From Schizochytrium sp. CCTCC M209059 (taxonomy: Eukaryota; Sar; Bigyra; Thraustochytrida; Thraustochytriidae): a stretch of DNA of 64,000 nucleotides. Both the position numbers and the translations under genes were made by a program. The number at the start of each line of letters is the position of its first letter. Within the stretch, counting starts at the first letter, position 1. The notes beneath the pieces are model-generated. The model saw only the letters and a program-made list of their open reading frames with translations, was not told the origin of the DNA and searched no databases. Shown here piece after piece: positions 12,501-21,200 of this stretch. The DNA is taken from positions 158,682-222,681 of the forward strand of contig KN805408.1 of the NCBI GenBank assembly GCA_000818945.1, written 5' to 3'.

Positions 12501-14279
12501 CTGGAACCCGGACCCGGCTTCAAAGTACTTTTGTACCGCGTCTTCGTCGAGCTCTTCCAGGCCTTCGAGCTCCACGAGGTCGGGAAATCGATTTCTCATG
12601 CTTTCGCTGCAGCCCGAGAGCACTTCGCTTAGCTCGGTCCATGCCATCGAAACGTGCATTGCTGACTCGCGCAGCTGACTTTTCATGCTTGCAATGCGCT
12701 CCTCCAGCGACGCAAGCTGACTTACGTGCGAATCGCTGTCACGTGGTTCATCCTTGTCTGTCATTAAGCGCTCCGTATGGAGCACCAAGAGATCCTGGGC
12801 GCATTCCAGTTTTTTGCGCAATGCCTTGTGCAAAAGCTCGACATGTCGCCTAATCTTTGTCATGTCTCGCACTTCGCGCTGCTTCGCTTGCAAATCGAGT
12901 GCTGCGTCCTTGAGATCTAGCGAGCTACGTTCGGGCGAACGGGCCATCTTGGCCGGCGAAATCATGCTCTGACCCGGTTGACCGACTTGTTGTTGCTGCT
13001 GCTGTTGCTGCTGCTGCAGAAACCTCTGTCGGGTAAGATCATGCAAAAATTCATCGAGCTCGTTCTGCGAATCGGCAAGATCTGCCTTGGCGTCAGCAAA
13101 TTCCATATTGAGCGCACGCAGCTGCAACGTTGCTTCCTGGGCATTGTCCGCAATGTCTTGCTCCACCTCGCGCAAGGCAACGGCAAAATCCCCACTCGGA
13201 AACACCGGTCCATTCAACGGCGACCGGCTCACGAGGCCCCATAGCTCTGCAATTGGATCTGCGCGATCCCGAAGTCCGGTGCCTTCTCCGTCCGTACCAG
13301 TTCGCTGTTCGGTCTCAGCAATGGACGCGTCTTCCAAATGTGCAACAGAGAGAAGCGAGGCTTCCATGCCGGCCGAGCTCGGTTCAGTCACGGCATCATT
13401 CGCTGATGCATGATTGGTGCCACTAGCGTCAATGCGCAGGAATGCAAGCTCTTGTTGCAGTCTGCTTGCTTGCTCCTCAGCCACGGCCCACTCGGATGTC
13501 TTTCTCGCCAAGAGCTGTGCTGTGGCCTCGAGCTCGCTTTTTAGGTCATGATTTTGAGCCTCAAGAGTCTGCACAGAGGCGCGCTCCGTGGCAATCTGCC
13601 GCTCGAGGCGCAGAATCTTGTCCTTGGTCTCGCGTTCCTCGTCAAGTTGTTTGGCAGATGCTGTGGCTGACGCAGGGAGCGCGCGCCCCGCGCGCCCGTC
13701 TCGCGTCACCTCTGTTCCATCCAGCCACACAAGACTAGCACAATGCTTGAGGACAAGATCGCCTACGGTCGGAAGACCGCACAATGGGTTTCCCTTGATA
13801 AACAGCCGAAAGAGTTTGCCGCACGGAGCCAGGTGCGAAAATTCGCTTGGGTCCCCGAGCTTGTTTGCACTCAGGTCAAGCCACTGCAGTTCCACAAGCA
13901 GACCCATTTGCTCAGGGATACGCTCCACGAGATTTCCGCTCAAATTAAGGACGCGCAGGTTCGTGAGTCGGCCGAGACCCTCGAGATGGCGCAGACGGTT
14001 GCGAGACACGTCGAGTTCCTGCAGCTTGCGAAGGAGCCGCAGTCTATCCGCATTCGACAGCGCGTGTCCGCTGAGGTCCAGGCTCACCAGAGACTCGCAC
14101 GCTTCCAGGCCCCGTACGTCCGTGAGTCGCTCCTCCACGCCAAAGGTCTCCGCCGCGCGCCCCAGGCTTAGCCACCGCACCTTGCGCGGGTCCCTGCCGC
14201 CAATGACATCGTTCAACACGCCCTCCATCGCGCCCCCGTCTGCGTGCTCGTCCCACCGGGCCAGCTGCTGCACGCGCAA
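9576..14279 (-). CDS. LRR / coiled-coil / DH-PH Rho guanine nucleotide exchange factor
   Basis: A single 1,567-aa frame. Residues about 48-190 form an N-terminal block of typical leucine-rich repeats (motifs such as LVSLDLSGH and LRVLNLSGN) closed by a cap-like segment. Long Glu/Gln-rich coiled coils follow, broken by two poly-Gln tracts (about residues 420-430 and 803-815). A Dbl-homology domain spans about 860-1060, starting at VVDDLVESEAQYLEAL, with the conserved LLRPLQQLCVYEQ helix. A PH-like segment (about 1085-1230) follows, interrupted by a poly-Ser run. The C-terminal 330 residues are basic and low-complexity, ending in a more ordered tail. DH-PH proteins load GTP onto Rho-family GTPases at membranes or the cytoskeleton. 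The LRR probably gives localisation (inference). The start is the first ATG; an in-frame ATG 17 codons later is possible. Confidence 0.85.
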   Translation of the reverse strand: MRVQQLARWDEHADGGAMEGVLNDVIGGRDPRKVRWLSLGRAAETFGVEERLTDVRGLEACESLVSLDLSGHALSNADRLRLLRKLQELDVSRNRLRHLEGLGRLTNLRVLNLSGNLVERIPEQMGLLVELQWLDLSANKLGDPSEFSHLAPCGKLFRLFIKGNPLCGLPTVGDLVLKHCASLVWLDGTEVTRDGRAGRALPASATASAKQLDEERETKDKILRLERQIATERASVQTLEAQNHDLKSELEATAQLLARKTSEWAVAEEQASRLQQELAFLRIDASGTNHASANDAVTEPSSAGMEASLLSVAHLEDASIAETEQRTGTDGEGTGLRDRADPIAELWGLVSRSPLNGPVFPSGDFAVALREVEQDIADNAQEATLQLRALNMEFADAKADLADSQNELDEFLHDLTRQRFLQQQQQQQQQQVGQPGQSMISPAKMARSPERSSLDLKDAALDLQAKQREVRDMTKIRRHVELLHKALRKKLECAQDLLVLHTERLMTDKDEPRDSDSHVSQLASLEERIASMKSQLRESAMHVSMAWTELSEVLSGCSESMRNRFPDLVELEGLEELDEDAVQKYFEAGSGFQCTSTFFDSSVAALSEQVMKIKEYESSVQGSLQGCDVRLQQVRRVIEGLVSSTRVERASASPQSSPLPPQSAGSSSPPIQRADGMASEAAVSQVLRDEEEVLQANVRNAQARIRELQAEILQLKCEAWRVEANLRTRQCSIMCAALEEKEAAVQACSKTMRRLQTSGALAVQESKTGVWDEDAMGNVSYAGGSTCEGDEVSLGSQAVDAAALQQQQQQQQQQQHQRQQRRQQRGNEGGGGGAQGADTFEAATAASAALMVASEQKAREFRRKVVDDLVESEAQYLEALRQLVNSFLVPMRRRCLLPPRDLQAICLNAEDIFRMHESISNALERCHEPMEILGVYAKRAERFEAYINFGVNCSLSMAIVEVRQREVAGFANFVRVTPQGEDGCEVLRGLLLRPLQQLCVYEQTFHRLLDLNKAGGNAAMQNRLEGLASMVTDLLNRIDCNVEEAKRRAEALAHVTGVIPTHSAMDRRLVTWLTTPSLRARRRTFHIEARCSDLLLLVPGRKALGLRRCVLLAFSDCVLLATSGAPSSKWRPSFPEERPRRRAIWVFRASDGLTCSRPFLVSTSSSSSSSSSTSNAEQRSPAVRICANAPWVNCASVSPHGAERGSSDDVAVVEAVVALSGDGEAENVYNVVEKIIGEYRVEHGGKDEGGRGRGRSRRPSRDVNSSQESGILRLQLPGVIGADANGGVNGEGESAVASMADVDPSDDSKLSYVPKYPGTDMAKRRELARRRREARTQWKPPELENVNAVVALERIRKRDGTPLADAHRPPESVQALFRAYPRPSSENGRGGSKSGGGSSGSSGGGGGSGGAIFMTPIKAEAAPSRGSSRRSQTGSKGGIGFGSAAKLARNEPLPFRKSAIKMRSPRRVREGEDRDGRLQEGVNEEDDEDEEINFDPTSPYAKLARQRRRQHPTPDMSIFKAPFRGPDATEAPDVGYRSKRLIGVPTDTSNVVKEFHDAEQKFYHQKK
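11827..11872 (-). repeat. CAG/CAA tract coding poly-Gln in the Rho-GEF
   Basis: A run of CTG/TTG triplets on the plus strand is read as about eleven Gln codons in the minus-strand Rho-GEF. A second, shorter Gln tract lies at 12990-13019. Confidence 0.85.
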
Positions 14280-14696
14280 GCGCGCGCCCGGGCGCTCGCG
14301 CGGCGTTCTCCGCTTCGCCTCCGCTCTGCGCCCGCTGGCCGCTGCGGCGCGGGAGCCCTCGCTGCTGGACTTGTCTTGTCTTGTCGCTTTGGCTGCTCGG
14401 TCTCGCCGCGCGGAGTTCCCAACGTAACCGTTTCATCTCATAGTTGACGTCCGTGTCATGTGCAGAGTACGGTGTACCAGACACGATGGATCGAGGGATG
14501 AAGGAATGGGACGCGCCTGGTTGTGTAGAAAGTAAACGTGGCGACGGCGAAAACCCTCGACTGCTGGGGGCCAATGGGGTCGCGTACGATAATCACTTGC
14601 GGTGTCTTATTTCAGGGGGCAAGATTAGAGATTCATTCATTCACCGTGACTACGTGTGGTTCGAAAAAAAAAATAAACAACATGTATCAATTTATC
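14280..14696. other. Intergenic, upstream of the Rho-GEF
   Basis: About 400 bp between the start of the Rho-GEF and the 3' end of the next minus-strand frame. It should hold the Rho-GEF promoter and the 3' end of its neighbour. No further gene or clear element is visible. Confidence 0.5.
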
Positions 14697-15455
14697 TCAA
14701 TCCGATTGTCGTGCCAGCCTCGCCGCGCGAAAGCAAAGCTCATCGAGAAGCGCGGGCTGCTCGTGGTCAACAATGTACAGTCCATCTCTATCGACCTGAC
14801 TTGGTCTCCACGTCAAGACTTCGAGATGGTCAAAAAGTGTGATTCGGACATCCTCACTAAACTCTTCCTTGTGCGCTTCATCCAGGTTCCAAATCTTATC
14901 GTCTGCGACTACTAAAATGGGAAGCTCGGCAAGCGCCCATTCCTTCAGCGCACGTTCTACGTCGTCGCGACAACCCTGCTCCAAAACGACGATAACCACT
15001 GAAGTTGCACGGGCGACACTTGGGAATAAGGCTGCCTTCACGTTAATGTTTCTTTTCGCCTTGAGCTCGGTGACGAGCTCTCTCGCAATGTTCGAGCCTG
15101 CTTTTCCAACGACGGTGAAGGAGAGAAAAAGGTCAATTGGAAACGGAAAAGGAGATCTTTGGGGGAATCCAGCATGAGAAGCGAGAGCTCGGATCATGGC
15201 ATCCTCTTCGAACTCGCGCCGACGGTACGGAATGCGCTTGCAGACAGATAAAGATACTCGTCGATCAATAAGATGGAAAGGGCTATGCAAGTTGTCAAGC
15301 TCAAACGCATCCCGCGCGCGACCAGAGGTGGAATAAGGGGGCCTGCTAGTCTTGTTGCGAGGTCGCATTGAACGCAAATAGTCTGAGCAAGTCTTTCGGC
15401 GCATAAGATGACGGAGTTCAAGGCCTCTGCCGATAAGCGAAGCAATCCCTTTCAT
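14697..15455 (-). CDS. Possible TIR-like alpha/beta protein
   Basis: A 252-aa frame. From about residue 105 the order of elements resembles a short TIR or flavodoxin-like fold. A strand with IDLFLSF comes first, then an amphipathic helix (ARELVTELKAK), a strand with INVKAALF, a strand with SVVIVVLEQGC, a helix with DVERALKEW, and a strand with LPILVVADD. The usual BB loop is short or missing, so membership of the TIR family is tentative. The N-terminal 85 residues look less protein-like. The frame's first ATG directly abuts the stop of the upstream gene, so the true start may be a later ATG (for example MIRAL at about residue 87) or an unseen exon. Confidence 0.4.
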   Translation of the reverse strand: MKGIASLIGRGLELRHLMRRKTCSDYLRSMRPRNKTSRPPYSTSGRARDAFELDNLHSPFHLIDRRVSLSVCKRIPYRRREFEEDAMIRALASHAGFPQRSPFPFPIDLFLSFTVVGKAGSNIARELVTELKAKRNINVKAALFPSVARATSVVIVVLEQGCRDDVERALKEWALAELPILVVADDKIWNLDEAHKEEFSEDVRITLFDHLEVLTWRPSQVDRDGLYIVDHEQPALLDELCFRAARLARQSD

Positions 15456-17957
15456 TCAGATTGTTGGACCTTCTTCTACATTAATGTGGCCCATATCGTG
15501 CTGTAGGTGAGCCTGCTCATCCTCATCCTCGACGGGATCGGCCTCGAGGCCGTTCGATCCAAGGCGCTGTCGCTTTGCAGAACGCGGACTTGACGGCTCG
15601 TCGAGCGGACTTCCAGTCTCCTCTTCGCCGTGATCATCATTCGACTTTTGGCTGTGGATCTTTTGCAATCGTTCCCGACGGCTCTGCGAGCCAGAAAAGA
15701 AATGCTCAATGGGCAGCTTGCTGATATCTGGTGTTGTTTTGGGGAGAACACAATACACTCCACTTGGACAATCGATGCCCGGGGCCATTCGCTTTGCGAG
15801 ACCATAATGGCCCTGACGCGGGCGGTGACACCCTTGACAATATTTGCGCGGGTTCAGGTTCTCGAGTGTCCGCCACGGCTCTGCTGGGTTGACTGGAGTA
15901 CGCTCGAGTTTCTCCATGGCAGCTGGATCCATGGACAACGACTCGCGGGGCATTTCAGGCGAATTGGCCACATACAACCTCTTGAGAATAGCGAGCCTTT
16001 GAAATGCCGCGCTCGACATCGACTTGCTTCCGCGATCGCCCCCTCCATTCTCACCACCCTGGAACGTGTCGCTCGTGGCAGGCAGCTCTTCGAAATCCAC
16101 AGCATGCACGCCAGTGTCGCCCTCGACATCGGCCTCTACATCGGCCTCGCCTTGCATTCCGTCAGTCGTGTGCTGCGCAAAAGCATCCGCGTAATCAAAG
16201 GTTGCCAGTTTGTGCGCAAGGAAGCGCAACGCCTCACGCTGCTCATCCGTAAAGCCCGACTGGATGAGACGCTGTCGATCGACATCCTGCAACGAAGGTA
16301 TCTCACGGCAAAGATCATGTCCAATATCATCAAGGAACTTGCGGCCAATCAAATATCCATTGTAGCCCGCGGTATCGCCAAAGTCCCCAAAAGGAGCAGG
16401 CGTCTCCTCTGGCTCGGCTCCGGCGTGAATCTGCAAAGTTTCAGAAGGTACATGTGTGTTTTTGCCATCATCGTCGCCGCCGCCGCCACCGCCGCTGCCG
16501 CCACCAAGAGAAGAGGAAGAAGAAGAAGAAGAAGAAGAAGAGGTTGAAGAAGGAGGCAAGGCCGAGCCGGTCGCGGAGGTCAAAGCAGCTGCGGACTTGG
16601 CCCCGTGCGGTGGGGCAGAAGGTGGAGGAGGAGGGGGAGGAGAAGCGAGCACACCCTGGACTTCGAGGTCCTTGATCTTTTCCTCGTTTCGTGCAGACCG
16701 CTCAAGCCTCCGCTGGCGACAGGCGAGGACATCCTCGACACTCTGGAAGCCAGCCTCAGCAAGACGAGGCGCGAAGTACTCCATAACGACGGTCTTCCAA
16801 TTCTCCACCTTTTTCCGCAGTCTCGCTGGTTTCTGAGACTTATCGCTCGTCCACTTTCGCACATTCTCGTTCGTCAGGGGCTCTTGCAAGAGTTGCTCCA
16901 GCTCGTACACGTATTCAATACCGAGATTCTTTTTGAAAAAACGAAGCTTGTCCTTGCCGAACGAACGGAGATGCGGCAGGCTGTCCTGCAGCGTTGACCG
17001 CAGGATATCCTCTGCGGCAAGCTCGCGCTGGGCCTCCTCGTACGAGGGCGACTCGAGCCCCGCCATCTCTGCAAGTCGAGCAATTTCCGGATCCATAGGA
17101 TTCAGATTGCCCGCGCCAATTCCCGCTTCTGCAAATTCGGGTCGGTTCAAGGGCTTGGGCTCCTGCATTCCTTGAACGGCAAGGTAATGTTGCTTGAGAT
17201 TCTCAAAGTGGCGCATGTGCGCTTCGCGAAAGGCCGAAAGTGCCATCGCCGGGCTCAACAACCACGAGGAGAGCAGCGAGAGTGCGGCTTCGCGCTCAAT
17301 CGCCAATCGCTTGCGAAGCAACACAGAAAAGTGGAGACGCACGGGCTCGGGGCACATGCGCAGAACATCATCTCGCGTGTTGCGGAATTCGCGATTGCAC
17401 CCTTTGCAGCGGTAGTGCCGGCACAGCAGGAACCATGTGCTCTGCGCTCCGACAATCTCGCGCGGCTGCTGGGCCCACTTGCCCGAATCGAAGGGCACAG
17501 ACCGCTGCACGCCATTTCGCGCGCAAAACGGGCAGCTCACGCGCAGGAACATCGTGCTAAACATCTTGGACGGCCACCACATGCCCACGGCACGGACTTG
17601 GGCTGCACTTGGAGAGGCGTCGCGCTCGACGCGAGGCCGCTCGAGCCAGATCACGCTCCCGTCATAGATGCGGTCAAATCTGGCCTGGCACTCCTCAATG
17701 GACATGTTTTCCATCTTAAGTTTGCACTCTTTGATGAACTCCATCTGCTCGTTGCTAATATACTTGGCCCTGCTCAGCCTGCGCTCCTTTCCTTCGTCCT
17801 CCCTGCCGCTGCCGTCGCCGCGGTCGTCGTCGGCCATTTCCTTGTCTTTGTTGCTCACCACCACCCCTGCGTCGTCGCCATCGATGCCACCAGCGCCGGC
17901 GCCGACGTTCGACGCGGCAGCGGCTTCGGACACGTGCGCGCCTTCCGGCGACAGCAT
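15456..17957 (-). CDS. Zinc-ribbon (DUF6729-like) protein
   Basis: An 833-aa frame. Residues about 120-200 contain WWPSKMFS, a CPFC knuckle, a W-x-x-x-PRE segment and then CRHYRCKGC. This spacing recalls the DUF6729 zinc-ribbon found in many protist and fungal proteins, some of them transposon-related; the assignment is from memory of the pattern. The middle is helical. A Pro/Ser/Gly-rich linker with poly-Pro, poly-Ser and poly-Gly lies near residues 445-500. A second Cys cluster (YCQGCHRPRQGHYG ... CPSGVYC) lies near residues 715-750, and the tail is acidic with a KRQRL basic patch that could be a nuclear signal. Nucleic-acid binding is likely. No transposase catalytic core or terminal repeats are visible, so I treat it as a host gene. 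Confidence 0.65.
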   Translation of the reverse strand: MLSPEGAHVSEAAAASNVGAGAGGIDGDDAGVVVSNKDKEMADDDRGDGSGREDEGKERRLSRAKYISNEQMEFIKECKLKMENMSIEECQARFDRIYDGSVIWLERPRVERDASPSAAQVRAVGMWWPSKMFSTMFLRVSCPFCARNGVQRSVPFDSGKWAQQPREIVGAQSTWFLLCRHYRCKGCNREFRNTRDDVLRMCPEPVRLHFSVLLRKRLAIEREAALSLLSSWLLSPAMALSAFREAHMRHFENLKQHYLAVQGMQEPKPLNRPEFAEAGIGAGNLNPMDPEIARLAEMAGLESPSYEEAQRELAAEDILRSTLQDSLPHLRSFGKDKLRFFKKNLGIEYVYELEQLLQEPLTNENVRKWTSDKSQKPARLRKKVENWKTVVMEYFAPRLAEAGFQSVEDVLACRQRRLERSARNEEKIKDLEVQGVLASPPPPPPPSAPPHGAKSAAALTSATGSALPPSSTSSSSSSSSSSSLGGGSGGGGGGDDDGKNTHVPSETLQIHAGAEPEETPAPFGDFGDTAGYNGYLIGRKFLDDIGHDLCREIPSLQDVDRQRLIQSGFTDEQREALRFLAHKLATFDYADAFAQHTTDGMQGEADVEADVEGDTGVHAVDFEELPATSDTFQGGENGGGDRGSKSMSSAAFQRLAILKRLYVANSPEMPRESLSMDPAAMEKLERTPVNPAEPWRTLENLNPRKYCQGCHRPRQGHYGLAKRMAPGIDCPSGVYCVLPKTTPDISKLPIEHFFSGSQSRRERLQKIHSQKSNDDHGEEETGSPLDEPSSPRSAKRQRLGSNGLEADPVEDEDEQAHLQHDMGHINVEEGPTI

Positions 17958-18085
17958 CGTCCCCCGCGCCGCAGTCTATCTCCGCGCGCTCGCGTCCTGC
18001 GATTCCTCGATGATGTTTGCCGTGTGCTAACCAACTTTCGGCACTCGCGAAGGCAATGGGAAAAAAAAGTAAGCAAGGGCAAGAA

Positions 18086-18104
18086 GAGAGAGAGAGAGAG
18101 AGAA
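18086..18104. repeat. (GA)n dinucleotide tract
   Basis: About nine GA units in the 260-bp spacer between the zinc-ribbon gene's start and the separase stop. Confidence 0.8.
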
Positions 18105-18217
18105 GGCGTGCATTTCGCTCGAGTCTTGCCAAGAGGAAGAGCAAGAGCAAAACGAAGCGCGCACCTGGCGAGGGGGCTAGGTGTAGTACTACAATGTCAT
18201 TTCTTACCTACGCGTTT

Positions 18218-21200
18218 TCATTGTCGACTAACGGCAATGGGAACACCGATACAGACAGGGGCTGCGCCGACCAAAAATCGAAGCTTGCAAGATTCGCGAG
18301 CGTCCTGCACGGCAGCAGGGAGTCGCTGGCCATCGTCGAGCCAAGCGTTGAGCATTGCAAGGGTGAATCGATCAATGTCCTTGTCCGTGACGTCCCAGAG
18401 ATTTGCCACTACCGCGGAACTTCCTGCGAGCACGTAGGCAAGAACAACGCCAGCAGGCTCGAAAATGCCTTGCGCCCGAAGCTTGCCGCTGCTGCAGCCC
18501 ATCAAAAGCGAAGTCGCGCACGTCTCTAACTGCGCAAGTTGTTCACGAGCCAGCAACTCTTCGCCGCTGCCGTGCCCACAATACAGAAACACCGGCGACT
18601 CCGCAAGACCTCGCTTGAGCATTTCAGTCCCCTTGCTTGGGCTCTTGAGCTTGCCCACGCTGCCGTGCCAACCAAACCGGGACCCCGCGCTTTCCAAAAA
18701 CGGAGCCAGGGTTTTGGCGGTTCCAGACAAATCCCCGCGGGGATCCACCATGTAGGTCGCGCCATGCACATTCAATCCCTTTTTCAACGAATTCAAACGT
18801 TCTGCGATGAATGCAAAAGACGGCATGCGGCTCACACACCGTCTCCGCAATGCCAGCATCGCTTCGAAGGGAATGCCCTGGAGAGCTTCGTCCAATACGA
18901 GAATCAACGAACCTTCTTTGGACAGATTCTTTGGTACATCTTCGTGCTCTTGAGCCCCTTCCTTGGCACTCACATTTCCTACGTCGCCTTCGTCAGACGA
19001 GTCTTCAGTATCCGATTCCTTTCCATTGTCTGCAGATTGCAAGTCTGTCTCAAAGGCCTCAAGACGGGCAATAAGATCTTTTTTCAGTCCCGACGTTCGC
19101 AGACCACGGTCCGCGAGAGCTGCACGTAGTTCGACCACCTTCATCGCGCTGGGAGCCTTCGGCAACGGCTCAAAGTCAGCTGGTGCCTTTGCTTCGCGCT
19201 GCGGCGGAGGCTTTGCTTGAAACTTCCTTGTTGCCATCGCGGTTTTTTTCTCGCTTGACGTGTTCGCAAGCTTCTCCGCGACTTCGCGAATGCCAATGAC
19301 GATATTCGTAACATCACTTTGAGCAAAAAGTGATCGGCACGCCTCCTCGAGAGCACCCTCGGATGAGAGTACTCCGGAGTTTACGGCAAGGACGAGCACC
19401 TTGAAGATCTCCATTGAAGCGCCCTTGGTCGAGACGCCCGCGCCAGAAAGCTGCTTCCTTGTCAGCGATTCGAGCGTCTTTTCGCACACCTTCAAGGCGG
19501 AAGCTGTTGGCGACAAGAGTGCAATTGCAGCGGGTCCCAGCCACTTTGCCTCAATCCTGTCGAGCAACTGTTCAAGATCCTGATCAAGACGCTTCCGCTC
19601 CGTCCACCACTCGCGTTTTCGTGACCGGTCCCACGAAGCGGTCGAATCCACCGTTGTCCCCTTTGTTGTCTGCTCTGCAGCATCGATGAGGTCTTGCATC
19701 TGCACAGCAAGATCTTCCTCTTGTTGCTCGAGCGGGAGAACAAGGGTAAGTGGCTGCCCGCCGCTCGTCAGCCGCGAGACAACGAGAACACCAAGATCAT
19801 CAAGAGCTGCAATCGAGCACACAGTCATGGTCGATGGAAGCTCTTCTGCGCATACTCGAGCAAGGGCGTCGCCAAGCTCAAAAGAATGCTTCCACGGCAT
19901 GTGAAGCTCGTGGCAGCGGGTCGAGGTCCAGATGCGCACACGTTCGAGCGAAAGCGCCATGCCAAAGGACGCATGCACCATCGCTGCAGTCTCCCAGTCG
20001 CTGGACGCCCATGTTTCCGTATCTTGCGCACGCACACGCGCTGCGGCAAGTGCTCGGAAGAGCGAGCGTCCTGTTTCAGGGCTTGCGTCCACACGCACCG
20101 CACTTTCCAGTGCGTTTTCCAAAGTTGCACGCCCCTTGGCCCACGATTGCGACGAAAAATAGGCCTGACCCAACGCGACCTTTGCGCGGCACACGTGTCG
20201 CTCAAGCACAGCATTGCCTTCGCCAAGGGCCGCTGCTTTTGTGAGCCAGCGCGTAGGATCCTGGTTCTGAAGTACCGCCAGACGGCCCTGAAGACCGAGC
20301 AACTGGATTCGAGCCTCATCAGCGAATACTGACAGACGAGAACGCTCACAGCGTTCACGTGCGCGTCCCTTGAGCGGGCTGGCATTTGCGCCGGCCAAAT
20401 CAAGGCCCGACAGCTTGGCGATGACTTCCTCATCCTGGTCTGCGAGACGACGACCGCCCTCGGTCTGATCCACGAAAGCGCGCCATGCGTGTTCTGCATC
20501 GTCGACAAGTTCAGCTGCCGCGTCTACATCGCGCCGTGCCAATGCAACAGAGGCGCGACTGAGGACAAGTTGCAGAGCAACCTTACGACTCTGCTCCCGT
20601 TTCATCGACCCGAGAAGCTCTTCTGCATCATCTGGCTTGCCGCAGAGAAGAGCAACGCGGCCCTTGAGCATTTGAAAGCGATTCAGGAGCGCATCCGAAC
20701 CAACACGCTCCGCAAGAGTCCGTCCCCGCTCTACATAATAACGAGCCGTGCGTGGATCTCCTCGCGAGAGATGGATCTCGCAAAGAAGCTCCAAGCAGTC
20801 GACGACGTCGTTGACGTGCTTCCAGTTTAGACCCGTCACCGCCAGGGGTCCCTCCGGGGCCTCCTGGCAGCTTGCACGTAGCTTGAGCGCCTTGACGGCC
20901 GTGTCGAGCACAAGAGCAGAATCCGTGGTGCTAGCAAACGCCAACGAAGCGAGCAAAAAGGTGCACGTTGCGTACTCGTCGGCTTGCTCATCAGGGTCAA
21001 GACTCGTCATTACGTCGTGGACGCGGCTTTCCAGGACGCCAACAAACTCCCCAAGCCCAGTACTACGTTCCGTTTGCGATTTTGTCCCTTCCCTCTTTCC
21101 GGTGTCGTCTCCCTTTTCCTCCTCGTCGTCGGCAAGCACAAGCCGATCCTTGCACTGTCGCGCTGTTTCTACGTCTGCCTCGATTCTGGTCATGTACCCG

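Noticed and set aside
15456..17957. Transposon-derived gene
   Set aside because: The zinc-ribbon domain occurs in some transposon proteins, but there is no transposase core, terminal repeat or target-site duplication.
17172..18437. 421-codon plus-strand frame
   Set aside because: Antisense to the zinc-ribbon gene and the separase 3' end; no protein-like features.
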